30,349 bases of DNA from Larix sibirica (lineage: Eukaryota > Streptophyta > Pinopsida > Pinales > Pinaceae): contig NWUY0303950174.1 in the NCBI GenBank assembly GCA_004151065.3, forward strand, positions 1 through 30,349, in the 5' to 3' direction. Made by a program: the position numbers and the translations under genes. Of the stretch, positions 17,481 through 29,200 are shown piece by piece. The notes under the pieces were generated by a model. That model was given only the letters and a program-made list of their open reading frames with translations. It had not been told where the DNA came from and ran no database searches. Within the stretch, counting starts at the first letter, position 1; each line of letters opens with the position of its first letter.

Positions 17481-20400
17481 ATGATATGTCAAAATGTAGA
17501 TAAAATGTAAAAAATTACCCATTCTTTCTTTTTAATAAAGAGCAAAAAGAATGTGATAGACCTCTATGTGCCCAACAATATAAAAAGGCATACATGGTCG
17601 CAGCTGATAGGTATAAGGTTTTTGCATAGTGGTGTTTTTTCCATAAGTAACTAGTAAGTAGTCTAGGTGGTTGGGTTGATCACCTAATGGGACTATTTAC
17701 ATTCGAAGAGCAAAATTGAGAGATCGTATCGGTTATCCATAGGACCATCGGTTTTTTAGGTAGATAGACTCTTAGTAGTTCCTCTTCTAATTTGTAACTA
17801 TTTATAGGCTTGGACGTAGAAAGAAAATAATAGGATCCTCTGCCCCTACTTCTTTGGATGCCTTTGCTATGAGTTCATATGATGTTAAAACCCCTTCCTT
17901 TCACCATGAGGCCTATGCCCATGCCTTCACCGGGTAAACTAAATCAACAGGTTAAACTACCGGTGTTGTTCCTTCCTTTGCTGCGAGGTAAGATCCCTAG
18001 AATATATAGCTAGAGGATCTGGAACTAGAGAATATACTACCATTTTTGTTGGCTTCGCTTCTCTTGCTTCTAGAAGTATATATCTAACAGGGAAAAGATA
18101 TGGAGATGTAACTGGATGAAGGAGGGATGGCATTATAGTCTATGGAAAAGACTTCTATTATTATGATACTAGAATGGTGCGAAGGGAAACCGAGTGAAGG
18201 AAAGAAGCTACAAGGACTCAATCAACTATTGGATAATATACTATATATGCTTCAAGTTTTCAATCAATTGTTTATGCTCGAATAGAAGAAATTGGATATG
18301 GGGCTATAAGGTATGCTGCTGGTTCTACGGATTCAATTGGATCGACTGACTTTTACTCTTCAACACGTGCTTCAACTAGCTTTACTACCTTATTAGCTAT
18401 TGATGGTGGTGGATAGGTTATGGGTGTTAGATTTTCTATTGCTGGTGGTTCCACTGGATATAATGATGGTGCTTCTGGTTAAATGCTACTGGAGGATATA
18501 GCTATGTATATGCCTCTATAGCTAATAATGGTGGTCACGCTATGGCCACTTTTATATTGCTTCTGGGTCTCTTTCTAGAACTGCATTTTTATATGCTCCT
18601 ACTACATAGTTAACAACTGGGTATGTCGCTATTGATGGTTATTAATAAGCCGTAATGTTAGACCTAACCTACCAAATTGTATATATAACTACCCTTACTC
18701 TAGCCTTCTGCTCCCCCGTACTATAGGTTTGGGAATAAGCACCCTTGAACCTCTGTAAGGGTTAGTCATTTTAATACTCCCCCACTTTCCTCCTTTTGCA
18801 AACGAATGAACATCAAGAATTAAATGGCTAAATAAAAAAGTAAACTTACCTATTACTCATCCTAGCAAGGGGTTTATTTCATCTTCCTTTCGCTTATATC
18901 AAGCGATTCCGTTGTTATAATTAATATCTTTACTACAATCAATAGTTCTCACTAAATAAAGCACTTATATTCTCCTTTGTACAGTTTTATATTTGCTCTC
19001 TATCCAAAGGGTGTTACATATTATAACACATTAACAAATAGGCTTTAATGCTTGCCTCTCTTTCAGTATTGATGTCGCCAAATCTCGTTCTCTCACGTTT
19101 TATGCACTAGTTTCCATCTATCCCAATCTTAAAGAGTAGCTCTTCATTTCCATCCCAAATAACCTACTTAATTGAGTCTAGACAAAGGAATGTGGTTGAA
19201 ACCCTAGGAATAGCTGGAGCTACAAATAGAGGCGGTTTTCGTTCTTTAGGCTAGACTTGGGGCATTTTGTAGCTAGAATACTAGTTGTATGGTCTACCAG
19301 GCGGGTGGAAACATCTTACCACTATTGCCTTATCTCAAATTGAATAAAAAGGATGAACAGAGATATGGACAGGTTTGGCAAAGCCCCCCTACTATTTACC
19401 AAATATGTATAAAAGCAGTTGTTTCAACATGATGTACCCCTACTGTCGATTAATTGCCCTACATTATCTAAGATGAATCGGGTAGGTTAGATCATTGTCA
19501 TGAATGCACCTTATAACAATGAAGAAATTCAATTTTAGAAGATAGGGTTACCATGGAAATATTCTTTATTGGGCTAGCTACCGTGGGTTGGTAATTCCAT
19601 TTATGATTTTCTTTAATTATAGATAGGTCTTCAGTTCTTAGTACTCCTGCTTGCCTTGGGTATCGGGAAAGCTTTTAGTTTCTTTTCCCATTTTTAGAGG
19701 TAGTTGTCGTGACTCACTCCCATTTCCTTATCACATAGGAATACTGCATCTATCTCTTTCTGGGGGGATAAGGGTCGAAGTGGACTGATCTGTGTAAGCT
19801 CAGAGGCGAGGCTCAAAGAGCCTCACCCCTGAGGCCAGATCTATCAAACTCACTCAAAATTGAAAAGCATTAAACACTAAAAAATGAGACTCTCCAAATA
19901 GTTTATATTCTTATTTTAAGGCTTGATAACCTTTAGATAAAAATGACAATAGATCCCAATGGACAAAGTAAAAACCCTAAAGGATGGGCGGCCATCCTGC
20001 TCATGGACACCCGTCACTCCCGGTCATAGTGTTCTTTATTAGTCCTTAGAATGAAAATAAGGGTTTAGAGTCCGATGCGAGCATAGATTGAGACCCCGGA
20101 TCCATTACTCTAAATCAGATCGTAATTTATAATGAGGTGAGTTATCCAACCACTTTGATTTGAGCTTATGTTGACAATAATTTATCTTCCATAAGTTCCA
20201 CCATCTATAGTATCCCCTAGTCCAATTTATAGCCAATCTTATAACAAATAATGAGGGATGTTGCTCATTGGTTACTGGTTATCTATAATATAGAAACTCA
20301 ATTCAATCTCTTCGAGCAATTGGGCCATTCATTCAAGTGTTTTATTCTACACTTCGTTCCTGTTAGGTCGTTATTACATTCATAATATCCTATCTCCTTC

Positions 20401-20700
20401 GACAATTGCTTAGATACGGTTCCTTGCAACGCAAGTATTATAGATCTAGGATTAGTGTGATTCCTTTTATAATTATCCTACGGTGATTTATGCACATGCA
20501 ATATTGATCTGGAAACATATCTATATGGAAATCAATAAATTTATAATAGACTCAATTATGACCATCATATTATTTTGTATAAAACATCATATTATTTATG
20601 TATAAACTATATTCATATTAATACGTGTATAATATGGTTCCTCATACGTATTGTGACAAGTGTATTATTAATGTGAAAACACCTCAACTAGCCCAAAGGA
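17481..20700. other. Non-coding spacer, AT-rich toward the end
   Basis: I recognise no gene. Around 18290-18640 the + strand has a quasi-periodic GGT/GCT/TCT composition giving Gly/Ser/Ala-rich translations broken by stops (for example YAAGSTDSIGSTDFYSSTRA). Around 20540-20680 the DNA is very AT-rich with direct repeats of CATCATATTATTT and GTATAAA. A hairpin at 19808-19824 is listed separately. Confidence 0.5.
19798..19833. repeat. Hairpin with 7-bp core stem
   Basis: GAGGCTC (19808-19814) pairs with GAGCCTC (19818-19824) across an AAA loop. Flanking CTCAG and CTGAG extend the pairing after a small internal mismatch. It could be a remnant of a structured RNA or intron domain, but no such RNA was recognised. 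Confidence 0.55.
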
Positions 20701-22844
20701 TACAAAAAAGGATTTACTGCCTCGTGGCGATGCTTTGCTCACCATGCCATTATTAAGCACAGTCTCCTCACTCCATCTCCCAAAAGGGTCAATCTCATTT
20801 GGACCAAGCCACTATAGGGAGGCAAATCCTAAATAAAGGCCCTTTCTATTATTTCAGGTGGAAGGGAAGTGCTTAAAAGTAATTGTTTATTACTTAAGAA
20901 ATTAGAAGAATGCACTAAGCCCTTGCCCGAGTAGGGTCGAGCAAATGAGTCCATTCAATTGTTCCGCGTTCTTTTCGTCCCAATCATTCTATCCTCTTTT
21001 CCCTTTATTAAACCACATGGGAAAAAGAAGTAAACAACGTGAAGTAAACGGTGGATGAGCATTTTACATTTGTCTACCAACACTAGATTAAAATGGTCTT
21101 CTTTTGTTGGTAAGCAAGCAGCTTTCTTTGATCTACACTAATGCTACACGGGGTTCTCTGGGGAACAAATGAGTGTTCATCCTGGGTCTCATAGATTTGG
21201 TGGTGTACACAGTGTTTTGGTCCAAGGTCCCATTTTTTTATTATTACTTTTATGCTGTTAATCCACTTATTGAATGCACATTTATAGGGTTATAGAAAGG
21301 ACATGGGGGAGCCAAATAGGATCAGATACCCACCTTATCTATCTGTCTATGCCATCTTTCTGTACTTAATTGACCATCTGAGTAAGACCAAGTGAACAGA
21401 GGAGAACTCAATAGGCCCCACCCTTTCACTAGCGAATTGACCATCCAGCCAGACTGTACGGTTTACCATCCATAGTCAGGCAGGTATAAGGTAACGTTAT
21501 CACAACAAAGGCAGGGAGACAGGGAAACAGAGCAATGACAGCGTTATTTAAAGCTTCCTTCGGTCGCTTGAACGTTATCCTGTCGCACCTTTACTTGCAC
21601 ATTACTACCCGCTCCCGTAAGTATGTTAGTGCTCCCTGCTGGTCGCACAATAAAACATAAGGAGGAGGGGGGGGGAGAGGAGGGCTGTGAGGAAGATAAA
21701 CTTGGAAGGCAGTATTTCGGGTCCCCTCACCAATATAGTCATCGTCGCGTTACCAGATGGCATATGTGGAGACGTCGTAGAATTAGGTGCCTAATTGATA
21801 TAGTGTAGCTACTAGTTAGTCTTTGTGACAACTAATGATAAAGCTGTGTTGTAGAGTCAATTACTTACCTGTAAAGCTCTGTTCTCAGATATGTATATAT
21901 ATAACAATGACTTACCCATAAAGTTGTGTAACGCTAGTAGTAGAATAATACCTGAGCAAGGGTGTAATAATTAGGCTAGTAACAGTACCATTACTATGGG
22001 CTGGTATAGTGCGAGTGAAACTGCTTATCATCAGCGAATAGTTTCATTCTGCCTAACAAAAAGGATGAAAAAGACCCAAAGCAAAATGGTGCCTTACTGG
22101 GTGAGTTAAATTTCAATTATTATAAATATAAATACCATTTGACGCGTTTCATGAGGCAGTCCACTAAGCAGTTCATGAGGCTAGCGATACGTTATGAGAT
22201 TTATACTGATCATCCTCACCTCTGTATTCCCTCCTCACCTTCATTCTTCAGATGAGCAGTTCCTCCTTCCTTTCTGCGTTTTTTGCTACCCCTTGCTATT
22301 TACATTTATACTCGAGTTAGCTCTTGTCTCCAGCTGTATAATCATTCAATTTGCCGAAACTAATGGAGAATCATTATCTGGGGGAATCGTTCAATTAGCT
22401 GAAACTCGCAGCCTTTAGCAATATAGAAATCCAAAAATTGTGTTTTTATCTTATTGGGGATGATTTTTAATGCGATATATACTTTATCGGTAATATCTGC
22501 TCGGAATATACATTATAATACCGAGGGTTTACTTCACTTTCATTATTTATTTACGGCTGGCTGGAACAGCTGGCTGAACCGGAAGAGCTTATATTAATGG
22601 GATTAGTGTAACTTGCATTACAAACCGTACGTATTATATATAGGGGGATAATTTTCACTACTTGCTTTGATTATTATCTTCTAAGATAAAGAAGACTTTA
22701 TAACTCGCGAAAGAACCGAACCGCTAGAGATAGAGCTGGAGATAGAGCCCGCGAAGCACCCTATCGAGAGCCACCGAACTGTTTGAACTTACTGAACTGC
22801 TAGTTTTGTTATAGCCCGCGTACCACCCCAGAACAGACAGCATA

Positions 22845-22896
22845 TTAGTCCACCTAACGGGGCGTAGAAACTAAGGCGGCTTGTTAGGTGGACTAA
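22845..22896. repeat. Inverted repeat with perfect 14-bp arms
   Basis: TTAGTCCACCTAAC (22845-22858) and GTTAGGTGGACTAA (22883-22896) are perfect inverse complements separated by 24 bases. The pairing ends sharply on both outer sides. It could be a transcript-end hairpin or a very short foldback element; there is no adjacent gene to decide. Confidence 0.8.
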
Positions 22897-23834
22897 AGGA
22901 TAATAGGGCAAAACCAATAAGTTTTAATCATCATAATTTGCTGGAATGGGGATTCCTTTACTTAAATATAGGTTTACACTTTAGGCCCGAAACTTGAGGT
23001 TTGGACATAAACACCTTCTAACAGCAACATGTTTTCGTAATTCCCTAGTGGGGTGCATTATTACTGTCGTGGTGTTTTGTCGAGCCTATCCATTACATCT
23101 TCGACATCCTCCTGTAACTAGGTAAACTTATGGACAAGTTAACATATATATGAAATAATCATATTATTAATAGGGCCGTATAAAAAGCATGGTTATTTTC
23201 CTGTATGATGGTATAGCACTTTCCCCCTGGAAATGTGAATAGTGATGGGTCCACTGCCCGGCACGTAGCTTGGAGTTTGTAGAAGGCACTTAACGTAAGG
23301 TTTCCAAGTCCATATTATTACGTAGATATGCAATACGTAGATTTCTAAATATAATTTCTTAATGTATACGAGTCCCATATAGCCACCATATCATATAGCC
23401 AAATGTTAGAGCAGATCCACGCTCAACCTCATAGCCAAGGGGGATGCTCACTCACTATTGGCCTAACGGGACCTACCTAATTAGAATAGTGGTAAACATC
23501 CCAATAATACCCCTCCTTCCAGTAGTGGAACCTCATGTTTACTAAAGAAGAATTTCCATTTTAGATCCCTGATGAGCAGCAGAAATGGAGTCCCAATGGG
23601 AAACTGTATTTTCTTCTCTATAAACTAGACCCTCTCCCTTTAGGTTGATAGGTTCATTACCTAAGTTACTTATTTGGTTGGGCGGGGACCTCGCCGCTCT
23701 TGCTAGGGGAGGAACCCAAGGCTAGTAAATTAATCGAGCGAGGATGAATTACTAAGGCTGGCAGGCTGGGCGTATCAGAGCAGATAGATCGGCGGGAGGT
23801 CTGATAAATAAAGGAGATACAGATGGACCCATTT

Positions 23835-23889
23835 ACATACATATCAGGCTATGTATGTGGCAGGCAGGCGGGCGGGCAGGCGGGCGGGC
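23835..23889 (+). repeat. Hairpin followed by GGCA/GGCG microsatellite (G-quadruplex-prone)
   Basis: ACATACATA (23835-23843) and TATGTATGT (23850-23858) form a 9-bp stem with a 6-base loop. Directly after it, 23859-23889 is a GGCA/GGCG tetranucleotide run that contains GGGCGGGCAGGCGGGCGGG, with four GGG tracts and short loops. Confidence 0.8.
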
Positions 23890-24122
23890 AAAATTACCTA
23901 GGTGCTTATTGCTCACTATATTTAGTAATTTATTTTCATTATTTATTTCCCCCATATCGCCTTGGAGCGGGAGAGATTATGTTTCCCATGGTGGGTTACC
24001 CCGGGACGAGGCGGAACAGCGCGGGGTGGACGGAATGATTTTATTTTTATTTCTAGATACAAATAACTTTACCTTTTTATTATCCCTCAATTCACTCCGG
24101 TGCAAGCCAGAAAGACAGCTAC

Positions 24123-24156
24123 TTAATTACTCTTATTATTTAATTACTCTTATTAT
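24123..24156 (+). repeat. 17-bp tandem duplication
   Basis: TTAATTACTCTTATTAT occurs at 24123-24139 and 24140-24156, identical in both copies. Confidence 0.9.
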
Positions 24157-25315
24157 TAAGATATTTCTATATTTGCATCTCTCTATCTTGGATTTAGTCT
24201 TTACCCTCTCTATTACCCTTTATTTTATACGGTGCAAGTGTGCTAACTGACGCTACGACCAGAGCTTATTTATAATACTTTTGGGGATCCTTGAAGTCAA
24301 TCTTAAGCCGGAAATAAACAAGGTCACTTTTCGGCTTAAGACAAATGAATACTCCAGGTTTAGACGTGAAAAAGGGATTCGGGGTCTTAAACAACCGGAT
24401 CTCTTTTTGAACCCGGTAAGACCTTAACGTCAGGATCTTATCCTTCCATTGTAAAGGCAAGGCGCAAAGATTTATATGCCAGATGAGGGGTGAGGTAAGA
24501 ACACTTGCCCTCCCGACCAAAGGGAGATAGGATTTATCCACTCCAAGTAGTAGGAAGGCGAGGGTTAGGGTGTCATTGCATGCGCTACGCAGGGAAAGCC
24601 CCAAACAACCCTTAAAATAAAAATTATCTTTCTCAATGATGAATACAGCATCCAGATGGCATTGAAAACATCCGCACCTGCCTACATGCCCCAGCAACTG
24701 ATGAGATTAATTCACTTGATTGGAACACACATAGTTTTTTGGAAGGAGCCGGCCCACCGGGCAGACAACTGATCACATAGTTCAGGGGTTAGGGCGGTAC
24801 AACAGGCGTATTATGTATGTAGTAGCCGTGTGAGGCGGTGCATCGATAGAAGATAAAAAGAATATGAGGTGTGGCTTGCCGGTTTTCCCATTACACAATC
24901 CGCCCGATCCAGGTCCGCATTAACGCTTGCCTCCTTGTTGGTTGTTATGGTTTCCATAACTATCTTTTGTTTCAATAGTTAACTTGCTCAATGAATTTCA
25001 GAATTTATACCTTCGCCTTTGGCGGGCGCCTGAATCGAAAGTAAAAGGGTTTTCAAGCTCTATATAGATAGGGCTGGTCTCTTCTGGAAATGCTTGTTCA
25101 TCAAGAATAAAAGCAGCTTTCCTTTTTCATCTTTCCACCCGTACAATAGGTAGGGGGAGGGGAGCGTCAGCGAAAAAGCCTGTCGGTACTACTTACCCTA
25201 AGGTAACTAGCCTTAAGAGATTGACAGTCTCCTTGTTCCGTACGTGCAACCCCGTAAGGTACACATCTATTTCGGTAAGTAATGAGTACTTTTTACACTT
25301 CTCGGAGGTTGATAG

Positions 25316-25486
25316 CTGCACCAACCAGAGCTCCATGCTGCACTGACAAGAGCATCCATTCAAGCACCGATGGGATTCATTACTGCATCGACAAGAGTTT
25401 CATGCACTCACCACTCACTGAGTATAGGTTCGATTCAAAGAGTGCTTTCCATGGAGACTACTTCATTATTCCTGCATCAACAAGAG
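25316..25486 (+). repeat. Degenerate ~22-bp periodic array
   Basis: A 15-base word near CTGCAYCRACAAGAG recurs at 25316-25330, 25338-25352, 25383-25397 and 25472-25486. The spacings (22, 45, 89) are near multiples of about 22, and weaker matches sit at expected slots, for example around 25361 and at 25428-25442 (GTTCGATTCAAAGAG). This suggests an old tandem array with a ~22-bp unit that has decayed. Open frames across it (25282-25515) are Ser/Thr/Ala-rich and probably reflect the repeat. Confidence 0.55.
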
Positions 25487-25679
25487 CTAAATCACTGCCT
25501 AGCTGCACCTTATAGCTATTATGCCAACTGTTGTTACTACGACGATTACTATGACTCTATGACTAGGGCCTATGGGCAATGAAAACTTATCAATAAGTCC
25601 CTCTATTCAGCGATTAGCGGCGACTATTCAGCAGCAATGATCAGATCTTATATGCAATAATTATATCCAGCCCAGCCGG

Positions 25680-26290
25680 GTAGCTCAGCCAAGCAAAGCC
25701 CAGTGAGTAGCGGATCCAATTTGATAAGCGGATTAGAGCAGCTGGGGATCCGAGCGGATTAGTGGAGTCAAGTAGAATAGCCCCAGTATATATAGTATTA
25801 AAAGCCAGGTATCCCAGCTCTTCTGGCATTGCGACCTGTATCGAGTGGATTGGACAGCATAAACAACTATTGGCTATCATTAATGACCTGAAGGCATACT
25901 GCGTGCTTTGTCCGTCCGTGGTATACCCCTTACTCTGGCTTACCTAGTCCGGCGGAATGCAAATAAATAAAGCGATCCGACTTTACATGAACTTGTCCTT
26001 CTCTATCTCTCCAGTCCAGCCAAGTAGTTCAAGTTTATTAGTTCAAGCCGAGTATCCTGGTTTATTAGTCCAGTCTAATGCAGCAGTCATATTCCAGTTG
26101 AGTAGCCCGGTAAGCGGAGTCTCCAAGCGAAGAAGGCCTAGTAGATTATACAAGCCAATAAGTTTAGTACCCAGCCGCCCGGTAGCTAGGCCAATTAGCT
26201 AGTCCGATTAGCGCAACAGCCATCATCCCAGTTGAGTAGCGGAGTTTAATAGCGCAGCATCCAAAGTTGAGTAGCCCATACAATTTATTA
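25680..26290 (+). repeat. Degenerate repeat field built on GTTGAGTAGC and TTTATTAG words
   Basis: GTTGAGTAGC occurs exactly at 26097-26106, 26231-26240 and 26266-26275. Related words (GTGAGTAGCGG, AGCGGATTAG twice, TTTATTAGTCCAG, TTTATTAGTTCAAG) fill the interval. No clear period is visible by eye. No gene is supported in it. Confidence 0.5.
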
Positions 26291-29200
26291 GCCCCCCAGC
26301 TATGACCTTCCGGCAATGATTGAGTATGTATATAACTGGCGAACCTCAAATGTTGAATTAACATATGTAACACATTGGTTTTTTCCTTCTTTCCTCCTTC
26401 ATATCTAGCCTAGGTAGGAACTCCTGTTCCGTAGGTTTTAGTTCGATGTTCAATGTCGAGTTAGAGGAGGTCAAGGGCCGAGGGTATAGAGTCAAGGAGG
26501 GATATGGTTCCTTCTGTATAGTTCTATTTTAAGGGCTATGTATGGGTTCTCTGTAGAGTTCGAGGTCTAGGGTCTAGTTATAGTAAAAGTTCTATGATTT
26601 CTTTGGTGGCGGTAGAGGTCGAGGTGTATTTCTATGGTTCCATAGAGATCGAGGGTCGAGGAATAAGCTAATTTAATGCATTTAAGATAATTAATTCCTT
26701 CCGATGGCGGGTGCAGCAGGAACGAAGTCCGCGCTAAACGTGTATTTTCTAAAGGCACCTCGTGGTTTGACGGGTTCGTAGGATCTGATTCATCTGGGTT
26801 CGATAGCTCACATTACCCCCCGCAACATGAAATTCATAACCGAGTAAAAAGGCCAACATCACATTATAAATGTTATAAACGTTCAACATACTCCATTCAA
26901 CAGACCTCGTGAAATCCAGACCTTAGAGAGAACACCCCCAGGTGGTAAACAATTTGCTTTTAACCATGGCGGCTATTATTGGCACGCGGTTTATGAATGC
27001 TTCGTGCAGGCAGTTAAGAGAGCTTATGGTCAGTTTGTGAACTGAACCGCGCATATAGAGGAACCTTCTTCTTTGAGATCATACGCTAAGGAAGGGTTGG
27101 TATTCAGAGGGGATAGAAAGACATGCAGGGAGGTCACAGGTAGTAGTGCCCAGCGTTAGGTGAGACTTAGCAACCATTCCCCTAAATAAAGACACCGCCC
27201 TGGTTAGTTAGTGCTAGCTGGCTGGAAGAATGAAGAGGTAGGTTCGCTCTGAATATTATATTGAAATGAGAACTAAGTGCATAGACTAAGATAGTGTTTC
27301 AAGGCTTATGGGCATGGAACAGCTTCAGGCATTCTAAAGCAGTGTCTCTACTAATTTAAGGCCTTTCTATACTGCTACGTATACGGACTACGGCTTCCTC
27401 TAACCTTAAACATTTTTAAGATGCCAGATGCCTTGGAACCGTTAGCCTTCATCAAGGAACCTTTTTACTTTAAACAGAAAGAAGCCAGTCCCACAAAAGT
27501 CATAGAGAGGACTTTCACCTTGTTAAATCCCTTAAGCCAAGTCCTCCCACAGATCTGGCCTTTTACCTTTAGCCCACAAAGTACAAAAAAATGCTATTAT
27601 AGACACGTCAACCAGTTGACAGAATAAATGCTGCTGTTACTTATGTTTATTAACCATGAGAGGAGCATAGGCCAATTGATTTTTAGAAGCGAGCTGGATG
27701 ATGAATCCTATGCCCACCGGGATTATTAAACCGGGCGGGGGATATGAAGAAGGAAAGGAGCGGGATTGCCAGCCTTTATTTTATTTAGGAAAAAAATACG
27801 TATCTGCGCATGTAATAAAACTTTGGATAATTCAATTGGGGTAGTGTTACCATACTATAAAGATATTCATCTTAGCCAAGGGAGGTTGAATGGCTGACTT
27901 GCACAGCATAGGAGTGGGTATATAATTAAAATTAGAGTTAGTGATTATGCTGGTTCTGGTTCTGATATAAGGCAAAATACAAGGTTAGAATAATCATTTT
28001 TTCATTTCAGGACAAGTAGAATAACTACTACCCATACCCTGAACAAAGCGCTTCATTTGTACTTTACTAGAGGTAACGCCGTGTCGCATTGATGAATGGG
28101 CGAAAAGCCGTTCCATAGGTGTAGGCCTACAATCATTGAATTTGGATAAGGGTACGTTAGTCACGTCCTTCCAACCTTTAGATAATTGGACGGGGAGCAA
28201 CTAACTTATTTCAAATTAATGCTACCTGTTTATATATATCCTCCCGTATATAGCCCTGGAAATTAATAACTTGGACACGGTTGCTTGCTTTCTAATTGCA
28301 ACCATTGTGAAACAGTTCACCTGGAACCAACACTGCGGGCACACCAAAGATTTATTGAATGAAGGCAAACATATTTCATATTTCGGGAAGGTAGTTAAGT
28401 TCAACATAAAAATAACAACAGCCAATGGCAGGCTTCAGCTTGCCGGCTAGGTGAGGGGCACGTGGTTCAACAGAAGGAGGTGAAAACACAAAAAAGGAAG
28501 GAGCCACTAGAATTAGTCCAACTTAAATGGGATCGCTTTCAATGAAGCTAGACATGGTAATAAACCTCATGAGAATGGCAAAACACCCCATTTACCCTAA
28601 CTACTTACTACATTCATCCCAAGTTGCTACCAGGCAATAAAAGAGAGGCTAAATATTGGGATTCCCCCCCCCCGTTACCCCGGTAAATCCCTGGAAAGAT
28701 CACACTAGAATGGCTTGACAAAAAAAGAATAAAATATAGCTAGCTGGTAGAACAAAACGACCGGTCAAGAAGGAAAAACCCGTTACCCCAGGAAAACGGC
28801 TGAGACAATGGTTAGATATTCATTTGGGTATATAAGAGTTGATAAGAATTGCGCCTATCACATTACGGCAATAAAATAGATAATAGCTTCTTCTTTATCG
28901 TATTATTTATGGCAGGTGAAATAAAAGGGTAGCAGCTAGCTTCTCTGGCTCGCTTCACAACTGGAATAGGATAGATGGATAAAACGGTTGGATCGGATGT
29001 ACAATATTGACTTTTGCTATATGGGGTAATATTCTAATCAAATAGGATCGGATGGGCTAATTGAATGATGATACACTCCGATAATACAATGGCTGAGATA
29101 GGAGGCTAACCTGCTTTTTAAACCCACTGTTCCAAGCCGCTAGGCTACTCCGCTTTGGGCTATCAAATTGGGCTAATCAAATGAGCATATTCAATGGGAA

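Larger units (their letters stand above)
20701..25280. other. Non-coding spacer with hairpins and G-rich runs
   Basis: No gene is supported. A purine tract with a 9-G run lies near 21659-21684. A strong inverted repeat, a G-rich microsatellite and a 17-bp tandem repeat are listed separately. The minus strand is open from 24697 to 24266 (143 codons), but it lacks any ATG and shows no known domain, so I do not call it a gene. Confidence 0.5.

Noticed and set aside
24266-24697. 143-codon minus-strand open frame
   Set aside because: It has no ATG, no recognisable domain and no coding context; length alone is not enough at this base composition.
25674-25740. tRNA-like 5' end (GCCGGGTAGCTCAG)
   Set aside because: The D-stem has no matching GAGC, and no anticodon stem or T-arm follows at the right distance.
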